DNA of 64,000 bases from Cryptomeria japonica (GCF_030272615.1 NC_081411.1:187773949-187837948); one strand, 5' to 3'; counted from the stretch's first letter, positions 35,706 to 46,870 are shown. The notes: generated from the sequence alone by a model not told the origin. Translations and numbers: made by a program.

Positions 35706-36171
35706 AAAAATTTAAAAAGTTCAAAAAAGTGCCTAAAAACATGAAACTTTGAATTAATACTTGAAAACAATGCTCAGGATAAGTTACATACCAGATACCC
35801 ATACTCAACAGGTCATTGCTAACGTTGAACTCACTCAAATTGATGAGACTCCAACGGAATCACCTTTTTGCCACCTCAGCAAGAATATTTTCAAAACAAG
35901 CCGACAAGGATAACAATGAAGTTAAAATTAGCCTTGGTTAATTTTATATTTACTATTTTGAAGAGTAATTAATTTCAATAGGGCAATTTAATTTGTTTTT
36001 TCCAAATGAATTTAATTGACTAAACTTTTATCAATTATCATGAGATCAATCATTCAAACTAGAATTTTTGACAATTTCATGATCAATCTCCTGAGGGGGC
36101 ACACAATCAGGATTTTCAACCAATAGGCACATTATCGAGACTTGATTTAATCTTTGAAAAAAGGTTGTTTT
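35706..36171 (+). other. Tat-A internal end before the Cop-F insertion
   Basis: AT-rich non-coding sequence with a CTGAGGGGGCACAC tract at about 36090. The last five bases, GTTTT (36167-36171), are the left target duplication of Cop-F. It continues after Cop-F at 42739. Confidence 0.6.
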
Positions 36172-37679
36172 TGATAACTCAATGATGAAGCAATTAGTAC
36201 CAAACTAGTACTTAGAGGGGGGGGTGAATAAGTATAGGCAAAAATACAGTCCAAAATCGGTTTGACAACAAAAACATCAAAGGAATGGCAGATAGTGATA
36301 CCGGTTTGAAATAGAGTGCAACTGATAAAGCTAAGAATGTCTGAGTCAAGCATTAACCGGTTACTCACTTATTTTTTCACTTAACTCGAGACTACACTAC
36401 CATTTCACACTTATGCATAAATAGTTAATCTATCATCAGACCACAATAACAGCTAGTTCAACATGTTTTATTGACAGGCATAACACACAAAACCATCATA
36501 TGCTTGACAGACAATAGCAAAGCATCACAAGATAAAAGCATCAAACATGACACACATATTTTTCATATGGGAACCCAACTGGGAAAAACCACGGTGGGGA
36601 TGAATACCCACAAGCTATTTTTGAACTCTTTAGAAGTCTACTCTATTAGAAGCCTTGTCAAGTTAGAGACATTACAATAGGTTCTGCTAGGAACTGATCC
36701 TGTTAGGGATCACCTGGTTAAGGGTTAAACCCTGTTAGAGATTACCTTGTTAGAGGATTTCAAGAATTCAATCACTAAAGGATTCCGAACTCAGTGGCTT
36801 TGAATTATCCTGTTAAAGGATTTTCAGCAAGCCGATTAAGGCTACCCTATTAAGGGATTTTCCAGCTATTGAGGTGGTTAGAGATCAACAAGTATTACAA
36901 TGATCTGGTAACAACACTCAATGCCAATGTAGATCCGCTTAAGCTCCTCTTCACCTTCTGCACTTACACTCTGCAAGTATCACTTCTCTCCTTTTTGGTC
37001 TGACAAGAATCACGTATCCCTTCTCTTAGATACACACACAACTTTTTCCAACAACCTCAGAAAGGGACACAACATTGACCTTATAGGAAAATAGATAGGT
37101 TGGTAGCATAAACCCTAAACCCTAAACCTGTTAGGTTAAGGAATTCAAACGGTTCAATCCTGATCGTTGAGCACACTGCATTAAATGCAGCAGATCTTTA
37201 TCCAAACTCAAGACATTCTCCATCATCCATTTCCATCGATTTTATGGCGGCTGATAACCCATCACATGTTATCACCATTTTATAGACTTTGCACATTCCC
37301 GAGGTAGATAGGAACAATATCCCTCATGCAAGATCCTTCACGCACATAGGCTTACGTGGCAACACAATTTGTTCTTCTTTACAATTCTAACTCATCACAC
37401 AATATCATCGATTGAGCCACACAAGCTTGAAACACATCAACCGGAAACCCTAAAGTTGAGACTACCAACCGGTAGTCATACAATACTTTCATATGTCGGT
37501 TCCCATAAATATATGTTGGTTCATCATGAACAAGCACACCGCTTCACTTTGCCACAAATGCCGGTTCACAATGTTATACCGATTCTCACATATGCTAGTT
37601 CACAGCTCTTCAACATATTGACATCAATGACAACATACAATGTCATTATGTCCTCATACCGGTTCACATAATGCCAAAA
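36172..37679 (-). repeat. Cop-F 3' LTR (about 1,508 bp)
   Basis: In element sense it starts near TTTTGGCATTATG, probably mutated from the TGTTGGCATTATG of the 5' LTR, and ends at the complement of TGATAACTCAATGATG. It contains the conserved GGGAAAAACCACGGTGGGG block (36561-36600), a G tract at 36217-36224 and CCCTAAA repeats at 37108-37130. It differs from the 5' LTR by scattered substitutions and small indels. Confidence 0.88.
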
Positions 37680-37680
37680 A

Positions 37681-37691
37681 TCTCCCCCTTT
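37681..37691 (-). promoter_or_regulatory. Cop-F polypurine tract
   Basis: AAAGGGGGAGA on the minus strand lies directly before the 3' LTR. A related CTCCCCCTTTGG word recurs at 37751-37762. Confidence 0.75.
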
Positions 37692-37897
37692 GGCATTGAT
37701 GGCAATATACAAAAATATCTCTCCGCTTCACATCTTCTCCACTTCACATCTTCTCCCCCTTTGGCAACAATGCCAAAGTGGAGGCACAAGCTTCACTATT
37801 CCATTATGTTGCTCCCCTTGAGGAGTAGCATCCTTCAACACATCAATCCAAAATAAATTTGACTATGCAATACCTCACTGATATGGAGCATATGCTT

Positions 37898-38723
37898 TTA
37901 GTTCACCTCCTGAAGGGGCATTACCCCTAATTCACCTCTTAAGTATGTAAATGTAGTCTTTGGGAGAGGCTTGGTGAATATGTCCGCTAACTGCTCCTTA
38001 CTGGAAACATGCTCCAGTGCAATCTCTTTGTTCTGAACCTTTTCCCTCAAGAAATGATACTTAAGCTCAAAGTTCTTGGTTCTAGAATGTAAAACCGGAT
38101 TCTTGGAGATATTAATTGCACTACTATTGTCACAAAATATACTTACCGGTTCAGATACAAGAACTTTGAAGCCATTCAATACATGCTTCATCCAAATTAT
38201 CTGAGTGCAGTTCATGAGAGCTACAACATACTCCGCTTCCACTATAGACTGAGAGATACAACTATACTTTTTACTCATCCATGAGACTAGTCTACCACCA
38301 AGGAAGAATGCACTACCGGTTGTGCTCTTCCGGTCATCTACATTACCAGCCCAATCAGCATCTGTGAACACTTTCAGGTTAAAATCATTATTGTATGGAT
38401 ACCATAACCTATAGTCAATAGTTCCTTTTAGATACCTAAGAATATACTTGACTACAACCATGTAAGATTCTCTTGGATGTTTCTGGAATCTTGCAGTAAT
38501 GCCAACTGCATGTGCAATATCTAGTCTGCTATGCACTACATAATGCAACTCACCAATCATTGATCGGTATTCCTTATTATCAACCAATGTAGTCATCCTC
38601 TTTGGATAATTTACAACCAGTCACCATCAGTGTACCAACTGGTTTGCTATCTTCCATACCAAAGGTCTTCAACACCTCTTTGACATACTTGGACTGAGTG
38701 CTAAAGATTCCATCCTTCATCTA
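37898..38723 (-). pseudogene. pol: Cop-F RT C-terminus and RNase H
   Basis: After the RT palm the frame carries the copia linker (YRSMIGELHYVVHSRLDIAH, RYLKGTIDYRLWY) and RNase H. The RNase H shows FTDADWAGNVDDRKSTTG, SQSIVEAEYVVA and FCDNSSAI as catalytic-region motifs, then HVSSKEQLADIFTKPLP. The frame from 38596 to 37898 is uninterrupted for 232 codons and ends at a normal stop shortly before the polypurine tract. It degrades the RNA strand during reverse transcription. Confidence 0.92.
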
Positions 38724-39758
38724 CTAGATCTGCATTCCAATGAAGAACTTAATATCCCCTATGAGTGACATCTCAAACTCTTTCTTTATCTCATCTGCAA
38801 ATTCATGACTCATCTTGTCATCTCCACCAAAGATAATGTCATCAAAAAATACTTCAAAGATTAGGATTTGATCTCCTTTAGACTTCAAGTAGATATTGCT
38901 ATCTTCACTTGTTCTCTCAAAGCCAATCTTCAAAAGATGGGAATGCAGATGTTCATACCATGCTCTAGGTGCCTGCTTTAGCCCATATAAGGCTTTATGT
39001 AGCCTACATACCATGTCACTGTCTTCAGATAGGGAAAACCCATCTAGGTGCTCTATATACACCTCCTCTTCAAGTACACCATTTAGGAATGCAGATTTTA
39101 CATCCATTTGATATACTTTGAAGCCTTTAAAAGCTGCATATGCAAGAAGCATACAAACTCCTTCCAATCTGGCTATAGGAGCAAAGTTTTCTCCATAGTC
39201 TTCTCCTTCTTCTTGGGCATATCCTTTGCACAACAGTCTGGCTTTGTTCCTAATCACTGTGCCATCCTCATTCAACTTATTTCTAAAGACCCATTTGGTA
39301 CCAATGACATTTTTGTGCTTCGGTTTGGGTACCAAGGACCATGTACCATTTTTCTCTATCTGGTCAAGTTCCTCTTCCATTGCCTTGATCAAGTTTTCAT
39401 CCTTATGTGCCTCTTTGAATGTTTTAGGCTCGAGTTCAGAGATCATACATGAGTTTTCTCTAACTTTTCTTCTTGTAAGGATTCTTGCATCCTTATCTCC
39501 TATGATTTTCTTAGGATCATGATCCAGCTTGACATACCGAGGAATGGTCTTGATAGATTCCTCTTGCTTTTTTTCTTCATCCTCATCTCCATCAGTATTA
39601 GCATCTACATCTGCTGGTGTAAGAATACTATTATTGGTACTCGGTTGACTAACAATCGGTTCCCAGAAGGTTGCAATCAGTTTGTTTACCACTTGCTCAC
39701 TACTGGTTTCCTTCATTTTCTCAGAGGTTTCATCAACTCTTATATTGATGCTTTCCAT
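38724..39758 (-). pseudogene. pol: Cop-F reverse transcriptase
   Basis: An open stretch of 344 codons covers the acidic integrase-RT linker and the copia RT. Motifs in order: GTKWVFRNKLNEDG, VYQMDVKSAFLNGVLEEEVY, LHKALYGLKQAPRAWY and the catalytic box FFDDIIFGG. The usual form is YVDD; both Asp remain but the first two residues are Phe. A TAG at 38724-38726 ends the frame before the RNase H segment, which continues in the same direction. This is the longest intact frame of the element. Confidence 0.92.
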
Positions 39759-39779
39759 AATTCCCTAAGTCCTATTGTT

Positions 39780-40049
39780 AAAGCATTTGAGAGCTTTGCT
39801 CTTGGTGGAATATCCTAGGAAAATTCCCTCATCACATTTTGCATCAAATTTTCTCTGGTGTTTGCTCCTCTTGATGTAACATTTGCTACCAAAGACTCTA
39901 AAGTAGCTAACCACAGGTATCTTACTAGTAATACTCATAAGGAGTTTTATCCTTACCTTTCTTGATGAGTACCCGGTTCATTGTGTAGACTGCAGTGCTA
40001 TCTGCTTCTCTCCAAAAGGTGTGAGCTACCTTTACATTCAGAGAGATGG
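39780..40049 (-). pseudogene. pol: Cop-F integrase remnant (C-terminal part only)
   Basis: Coding resumes at about 40045 with KVAHTFWREADSTAVYTMNR and KKGKDKTPYE, the end of the copia integrase core. It then runs through broken frames with CDEGIFLGYSTKSKA-like sequence to the linker at about 39780. The His/Cys finger, both catalytic Asp and the Glu region are absent: protease sequence joins this point after only about 100 bases. The junction lies near 40045-40060. Confidence 0.8.
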
Positions 40050-40330
40050 ACCCTCTTCATTTGACAGTGCATGGTCCATCATTGCCAAAGTGAACCACAC
40101 CACCATCATACTCCTCCAAGGATAGAAACTTGTTCTGGTCACCAGTCATATGGTGAGAACAACCACTATCAATGATCTACTCATTGAAATTATCAAACTG
40201 GTAGTCAAGAGCCTTCTTGTTTGACACATCTTCCTTGACAACAACAAACACAATATCTTTATTTTCTTCATCCTCTGATTCTTCATCTGTGACAGCTTCA
40301 TCAACTACCACAAAACAGTTTCTCTAGTTT
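40050..40330 (-). pseudogene. pol: Cop-F protease
   Basis: The acidic end of gag (DEESEDEENKDI) leads to the copia protease motif IIDSGCSHHMTGD at about 40175-40140. Asp-Ser-Gly is the catalytic loop. EEYDGGVVHFGNDGPC follows before the deletion junction. The usual Trp before IIDSG has become a stop. Confidence 0.82.
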
Positions 40331-40374
40331 CCTCCTTTGAATTTATTGAACCTTTCTAGTTTGTCCTTGTTGTC

Positions 40375-41214
40375 GCCATTAGGACAGTTTATAGCAATAT
40401 TTCCTATCCGATTTCAAGAAAAGAATTTCAAAGGTAGCTTACCTTTGTATTTGCCGGTTCCTTTAGGAAGTTTCCTGGCAAGGAGAGCTTCAAATGCCAT
40501 CAAAATCTCCTCATCATCCATTTGTCTGCTCTGTCTTGGTTCACCACTAGTGCTAGCTTCTTTTCCTTTTCTGCATGTTATAGCAGAAGCTTTAAAAGCT
40601 AATTCAGACTTTTGAACACTGCCATCAAAACTATTTAGCTCATAGGCTGTCAACTTTTCTATGATGGAGTCCAAGGATACCTTAGTCTTGTCTATTGATC
40701 TCAGCTCCCAAATAGTAGCAACCCTTATTGCATAGGCTGACAATAGGGATATCAGGACTTTGCTTACCATAGTGGAGTCTTCTATTTTACCACCTAAACT
40801 TTTGATATCTCCAACAACAATTTTGATTCTTATTCCATACTGTTGAATGGTCTCAGCTTCAACCATCCGCATATCTTAAAACTTCCCTCTTAGGCTTTCT
40901 TCCTTAGCCTGTTTTACATGCTCATCACTGCCATAGATATTTTCAAGAGTATCCCATACCTCTTTGGGATTTACCTTGTCCTGAACATCAATAAACTCAA
41001 TGTCAGATAAAATACTAATTAGGGCTTCCATGACTTGCCCATTTTCCTGTATCTCTCTCTTTTGGTCATTAGTGAGAGTACCGGTAGGGGCAACATAGAC
41101 ATTCTCAACATAGCTCCAGTGTTGAACACCGATGTTTCTTATCTATATCTTCATCCTATCTTTCCATATACTAAAATTTTCCCTGTTAAACTTTGGACCT
41201 TCCCTCTTCATCAT
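40375..41214 (-). pseudogene. gag: Cop-F gag (UBN2 type)
   Basis: The ATG at 41214 (MMKREGPKFNRENFSIWKDR) lies about 70 bases from the PBS. The frame shows the copia gag pattern: VWDTLENIYG, QYGIRIKIVVGDIKSLGG, VLISLLSAYAIRV, KVSLDSIIEKLTAYEL. It ends in a damaged CCHC knuckle (NRIGNIAINC, first two Cys lost, His to Asn, about 40430-40380). There are stops near 41150, 40877 and 40414. It would build the particle and bind RNA. Confidence 0.85.
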
Positions 41215-41272
41215 TTGACTAGGATCTTTACCTCAAGTGGTTAAGATTATAACACAGAGGACCTAGAGGATG

Positions 41273-41285
41273 ATCTGATACAAAT
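41273..41285 (-). promoter_or_regulatory. Cop-F primer binding site (tRNA-Met type, decayed)
   Basis: The minus strand reads TTATCAATTTGTATCAGATC at the LTR junction. TTGTATCAGATC is a two-base variant of TGGTATCAGAGC. Confidence 0.75.
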
Positions 41286-42733
41286 TGATAAGTCAATGAT
41301 GAGCGAATAGTACCAAATCGGTACTGAGAGGGTGGGGTGAATCAGTATAGGCAAAAATACAGTCCAAAACCAGTTTGAGTGCAACCGGTAAAGTTAAGAA
41401 TGTCTGAGTCAAGCATTAACTAGTTACTCACTTAGATTTGCACTTAGCTTGAGACTACACTACCATTTCACCCTTATGCATAAATAGGTAATCTATCATC
41501 AGGCCACAATAACAACTAGTTCAACATGTTTTATTGATAGGCATAAAACACAGAACCATCATATGCTTGACAGACAATAGCAAAGCATCACACATGACAA
41601 ACATATTTTTCACGTGGAAACCCAACTAGGAAAAACCACGGTGGGAATGAATACCCACAAGCTATTTTTGAACTTGCTAGAAGTCCGCTTTGTTAGAAGT
41701 CTTGTTCGGTTAGAGACATTACAATAGGTTTTGCTAGGAACCGATCTTGTTAGGGATCACCCAGTTAAGGGATGGCTACAATACCCTGTTAAAGGTTAAC
41801 TTGTTAGAAGATTTCAAGAACTCAATAGCTAAAGGTTTCTGAAATCAGTAGCTTTGAATTACCTTGTTAAAGGATTTTCAGCAAGCTAGTTAAGGATAAC
41901 CTGTTAAGGGGTTTTCCAGCTGTTGAGGTGGTTAGAGATCAATAGGTATTACAATGATCTGGTAACAACACTCCATGCTAATGCAGATCTACTTAAGCTC
42001 CTCTTCACCTTCTACACTTACACTCTGCAGGTATCACTTCTCTCCTTTTTGGTCTGACAAGAATCACGTATCCCTTCTCTTAGATACACACACAACTTTT
42101 GCCAACAAGCTCAAAAAGAGACACAACATCGACCTTATAGGAAAATAGATAGGTCGGTAGCATAAACCCTAAACCCTAAACCTGTTAGGTTAAGGAATTC
42201 AAACAGTTCAATCTTGCTTGTTGAGCACACTGCATTAAATGTAGCAGATCTTGATCCAAACTCAAGACATTCTCCATCGTCGATTTCCACCGATTTTATG
42301 GTGGCTGATAACCCATCACATGTTGTCACCATTTTATAGACTTCCCACATTCCTGAGGTAGATAGGAACAATCTCCCTCATGCAAGATCCTTTATGCACA
42401 CAGGCTTACGTGGCAACACAATTTGTTCTTCTTTACAATGCTAACTCATCACATAATATCATCGGTTGAGCCACATAGGCTTGAAGCACATCAATTAGAA
42501 ACCCTAAAGTTGAGACTAAAAATTGGTAGTCATACAATACTTCCATATGCCGGTTCCCATAACTATATGCTGGTTCATCATGAACAAGCACACCGCTTCA
42601 CTTTGGCACAAATATCGGTTCACAGTGTTATACCAGTTCTCACATACGCCGGTTCACACCTCTTCAACATATTGACATCATTGACAACATACAATGTCAT
42701 TATGTCCTCATACCAGTTCACATAATGCCAACA
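41286..42733 (-). repeat. Cop-F 5' LTR (1,448 bp)
   Basis: In element sense it starts TGTTGGCATTATG and ends CATTGACTTATCA. It matches 36172-37679 along its length, including the CCCTAAA repeats (42162-42184) and the conserved GGAAAAACCACGGTGG block (41601-41650). Confidence 0.9.
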
Positions 42734-42738
42734 GTTTT

Positions 42739-42763
42739 CACATCATTTCAAAGAGGGACAAAA
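42739..42763 (+). promoter_or_regulatory. Tat-A polypurine tract
   Basis: AAAGAGGGACAAAA (42750-42763) lies directly before the TG of the 3' LTR. It resumes the Tat-A internal sequence after the Cop-F target duplication. Confidence 0.75.
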
Positions 42764-44028
42764 TGTATACACATAAAAATTGGCTATGAGCAATTAAATA
42801 AATATTATATATTTGTTTAATAATTATTCTTCTATTAAATAGTTAATTTGAAAAGATTAATTTTTATAATTCATTTTCGTGTCTTTCTATTAATTAATAT
42901 TTTATTAATTAATTCATCTATCCTATTCCTCTAATTCATTAAATATCTAATATTTAATTATCCTATTCTTCTAATTAATTAAATATCTAATATTTAATTA
43001 ACCTATTCTTCTAATTAATTAAATATCTAATATTTAATTATTCTTTTAACCAAGTTATTTAAATACCTAATATTTAATTATCTCCTCCAAACAATTAAAT
43101 ATCCAATATTTAATAGTTATTCTCCTATCCTATATTCTCAAATATTAAATAATTCCTAAATTATTTAATCTTTCTTATCCAACTCACCCTCCATCTCCAC
43201 TTCATCTTCTCTTTGCCAACTCATCAAACATGTGGCTAAGAAAATTAATATTTCTTAAATATTAATTTATCATTTATCTCCAACTTCCAAACTTAATGAA
43301 AATTGTGTGCATACACATATTTCATAACCATTTCCTATATTGTCTTCAACACCCCTTACATCTTAGGAAGGACTTGAGTCCACTTGTCCTCTCATGCCTA
43401 AATTTCCTCCAACCATCTCTGGATTCCCTTAGTCAGCAACCCAGTCAAGGTGAGATGAGTGACACTTGTCCTCTCCTTCCCCCTTTCTCTCAACCTTCAC
43501 CTTTGCTTATAGCCATTCCAATCTACAGATTTGATCATGATCATTGATCTAAGCCACATCATCTTATCCTCTCAAAGTCTATAAAATCAAGAGCTTCAGT
43601 TGAGAGAGTTAATCTTCAAGTTAGATTTCAAGAGGCTTGAAGTGCATTTTACAAGGTAATCATATGCATCCGTGAGTTTTAGTTTTGAAGCAAATAGCAA
43701 TAGAAATTATCATATAGCATTTTAGCATAACCATGTATTATTTGCATATCATAGCATCAGTTAACTACAAGTTATCAGTCCATTCTTCATATGCCATCTT
43801 GGAAGCTATTAGTGCATTGTTTGAGAGAACACCATCTGCAATCAAGAATAGTGGAGTTAGGACACAATGAGACATAAGCCATGAAGGTAATATTAATATT
43901 TTATTTTAATATGTATTTCATGTAGTTTCATTGGTTGAATTTGGATTTCCTATATGCATTTCCATTTTTATTTTGTGAAACTAACTTATTGCAGGTAACA
44001 TTTTGAGGATGAAATTGAAGCTCACACA
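42764..44028 (+). repeat. Tat-A 3' LTR (1,265 bp)
   Basis: It is the same sequence as the 5' LTR plus about 120 extra bases. The extra length is tandem copies of a 39-bp CCTATTCTTCTAATTAATTA unit (about 42905-43075), present once in the 5' LTR. TATA box at 43580-43586. It is followed by the GATCT duplication. Confidence 0.9.
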
Positions 44029-44033
44029 GATCT

Positions 44034-44515
44034 CATGTCGGCTCAAGAACCTTGATACAATTTCCTAGGTTCAGTGAATCTAGACAATCTTCCTTAACAT
44101 GACACAAATCTCTACCAAAGTATCGGTTGGTGGTAACAGATCATGACCGGTGATAACTCATCATAGAAATTGGGAAACCGGTTTGAACACCGATACTGTC
44201 TGAGTAATGACCACATCAAACTCAAAGACTGATTGTCTCCATGTGCCTCCTTGTCTCTCAACATTGCATCTTGAAACTGGTAACAGTGGATCTGACCAAA
44301 ACTAATTTTCTTAACTACATGTACCAGCTTAGACACCTTCATACTAGTTAGACTTACTCTATACATATGATATCGGTTTACATTACAAAGACTTAATAGC
44401 AGTACCAGTTTGACCTAACTGGTATACAAAGATGACTATGACAATCAAAACATATGTGTGCCATGAATGACAACACATAAAGTCATCAGATACAAAAGTC
44501 ATCATCATGCCAACA
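44034..44515 (-). repeat. Cop-B 5' LTR, piece 1 (outer end)
   Basis: It begins after the Tat-A target duplication and ends ATCATCATGCCAACA, the complement of TGTTGGCATGATGAT. It has many ACCGGT-like words (44085-44180, 44375-44430), like the Cop-F LTR outer half. The five bases that follow, TGTCT, may be the Cop-B target duplication, but the other end is lost. Confidence 0.75.
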
Positions 44516-46697
44516 TGTCTATTTGGAGAGACAATACCTCATATGAGATGTATTTAATTTCATAATAGTGATGCTTGTATGTAAGTTCATATTTGTAATT
44601 GCTATGTTATTATTCCTAAAAAGTACATGCCAAGTGTATTTTAGTGATGTGTATTTTATGGTGTCACTTAACACTTGTGTTGTGTGTGAGTTGGAAATGA
44701 CATGTCCTTTGGAGGGAATTTGTTAAAGCCAATGCACTTTTCAAATATCTTGTTGTGGTCCCAAAGATAACTTGGTTAGAGAGTCTTTAATTTGGTCAAA
44801 TCAAGTTTGACCCGTAGACAAACTTTAAGTGGGTTTTTGGGGGGTCAAACTAACTCTTATAGTTGAGTTTAGGTTACTTTTGAAGGCCTTCTTGATATAC
44901 CCATGGGTAAGGAGCATTTTTATCCATGTGACCACTCACATTTGGTTGTAGAGTCACTTCAAAAGTTGATTTTTCAAGATGGACGAAAATCAACTTTTGG
45001 AAGATTGATCTTGGGTAGACAACCTTTCCTTTTTGTGTTTATCTACTCTTCCTCATCTTGCAACCACCTTTATCAATTCCAATTTTAGAAACCATATAAG
45101 AGGTTGGAAAGACCAACCTATGGGAGCTCACATCCTTTTCAAGGAAGTTGGAAAGTGTGAGGAGAGCCTACATAAGGGATATTTCCAAACTTGGGACTTT
45201 GATCACCGACTCTCCAATCTTGGAGACAAGTTTTTATTGGATTTGGAATTTTTAGAATATAATTTTGGCTAAGTAAGGAGATTGGAAGGGAATTGGGCAG
45301 TTCTTCTTCAACCCACATACCGTAGCTGAAGTTAAGGTTGGTGATATCCCTTCCCAAGTATTTAATTGCATTCATGTTGTGGGAAGGTAAAATATGAAAT
45401 TGTTGTAAGATGAATGTGTTTCTATGTTCTTGAAGTTAAGTTCTTGAATTGTTTTAGTTATTTTATTTTGGATTTCTTGTTGTTGTATATGGGATTTAAG
45501 ACTAAACTCACCCCTGGGAGGGAAAAGTAGTCTTGGGGTGGAGGTTTTCTAGGATAGTCTAAAAGTGTAGAGTCTCTCCTCTAGGAAGAGAGGGAAAAAC
45601 ATGGATCTAATATCCTTGCTGCAATATATATAAATATATTTTTTGTATAAAATTTGGGGGTCATAAGGGGAGTTTTGGTTTGAAGCCTTTGGGGGTCATA
45701 AGGTATGTTTTTGGTCATGTGTGAGACCAAGTAGAAGGTTATTTTAGCCTTGTGAAGGAATTTGAATATAATGGTTTATTGCAGATCTCCCCTTAGATTT
45801 TGGTCCACCTTCACCCCATTGTATTGAGTCACTTGGTGACTATGTGCAAGCCTGGGGTTGGGACTTATTGTTGAAATGTTTTCCTTGTAAACTCTATATT
45901 TTGTATGTGAGTGGTTGAGCATGTGTGTAACTTGTTTGGTTCTTGGTTCTCCTAGCTCGGGGGTGACCTCTTGAAGACCTAGGTTGGGAGTTGAGCCTCC
46001 ATGGTCACAACTAAAGGAGTTATTTTAACTGCAGATCTGCAAATTGGTTGAAAAGATAAAGGAAAACAAAGTCCCTATATGGCTATTTGAGGATTAGTTT
46101 AAAAGAGTTCATACATGTTTATTTTCAGATTTTATTTCCTCTTATTTATTCAAGGGAATTTTGGAAAAGATTTTATTCCCCTCATTCTACTATTGAGTTC
46201 TCAAAAGGAAACTATGCAAAAAAAATGTAATTGTTTGTTAAAGCTCTTTTCATATCTTGCAAGGAAAAAGAGTTAAGATTGTCATTATGTATTCAGTTGT
46301 AAACTCCAATGTTAGAAAGAAAATAAAGTTGAAAGGGTCTCACTTCTCAAATGATTAAGTAGCTAAGTTTTAGATTATAGTAGTTCAGTTTCAGATTACA
46401 TGTAACCTGTATCTTGCCTTAATCTGCATTCTAGATATAGCAAGTTATTGTTGTAAAAATAAGAGAAAAAAAAAATCATTTACATTTTTCTGGTTTACAT
46501 TCTTAGTTTTGCAACAAGGAAGAGATCTTCTATTTTTTCATTTTATCATTTTATGACTTGTAGAAAGTTAGATTGAAAAACTAAGTTAGATAGTTCATAA
46601 ATAAAAACAAATTGTTATAGAAACTAATCTTGCATCTTTAATCAAGTATGAACATATTGGTTAAATGCTTAGAACATTATATTGTAACTAATGTTTT

Positions 46698-46701
<4 letters not shown>
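44516..46701. other. Unclassified AT-rich sequence flanking Cop-B
   Basis: I see no conserved reading frame. 44890-45320 has several short open frames on both strands with no family signature. GGGGGTCATAAGG occurs twice (45657-45669 and 45690-45702). G-rich words such as CCTGGGAGGG and CCTAGGTTGGGAGTTGAGCC suggest an old LTR or untranslated region, but no ends can be defined. Confidence 0.35.

Positions 46702-46728
<27 letters not shown>
46702..46728. repeat. (TA)n microsatellite
   Basis: About 13 uninterrupted TA units. Confidence 0.95.
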
Positions 46729-46870
46729 GTTTATCAGACTATACTTTCTGGTTTATAGAAATTAAACTGGAATGTAAAAATCAGAATGTAGAATAGAGAG
46801 AAACATAACTTCATTCTATTAATCATTACAATGCAAATAGAAGGGTGTTTGTTTTCATTTACATATATAT

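Larger units (their letters stand above)
36172..42733 (-). mobile_element. Cop-F: full-span Ty1/copia element with most of its integrase deleted
   Basis: LTRs lie at 41286-42733 (5') and 36172-37679 (3') and are clearly homologous along their length. The target duplication GTTTT occurs at 36167-36171 and 42734-42738. From right to left: LTR, PBS, gag, protease, integrase remnant, RT, RNase H, polypurine tract, LTR. RT precedes no integrase downstream, so the order is copia-type. The pre-integrase finger and integrase core are missing, so the 6.56-kb copy is non-autonomous apart from its point mutations. It sits in the internal 3' end of Tat-A, just before the polypurine tract. Confidence 0.92.
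20135..44028 (+). mobile_element. Tat-A: Ty3/gypsy element of the Tat lineage with an antisense PMD gene
   Basis: LTRs at 20135-21278 and 42764-44028 start TGTATACACATAAAAA and end CA. They are flanked by the same 5-bp duplication, GATCT (20130-20134 and 44029-44033). Inside are PBS, long leader, gag, protease, RT, RNase H, a second RNase H, integrase, a 3' spacer, an antisense PMD gene, a second minisatellite and a polypurine tract. The two RNase H domains, the RT sequence signature and the extra antisense ORF point to the Tat lineage. Without the nested Cop-F the length is about 17.3 kb. All frames are broken. Confidence 0.92.
7062..44515 (-). mobile_element. Cop-B: LTR element with two unusual ORFs; LTR split by nested insertions
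   Basis: Element direction is right to left. The 5' LTR starts with TGTTGGCATG (complement of 44515-44506) and ends at 11404. Its three surviving pieces are 44515-44034, 20134-20084 and 11997-11404, about 1.13 kb together. Between them lie Tat-A and E, each with a perfect 5-bp target duplication, which proves the pieces were once contiguous. The tRNA-Met-type PBS follows at 11402-11391, then ORF1 and ORF2. No protease, integrase, RT or RNase H is visible, and the 3' LTR is absent because the left end is broken at about 7062. The LTR resembles those of copia elements such as Cop-F. It is probably a non-autonomous derivative. Confidence 0.75.

Noticed and set aside
38896-39818. Plus-strand frames opposite the Cop-F RT
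   Set aside because: They are antisense shadows of the real minus-strand pol.
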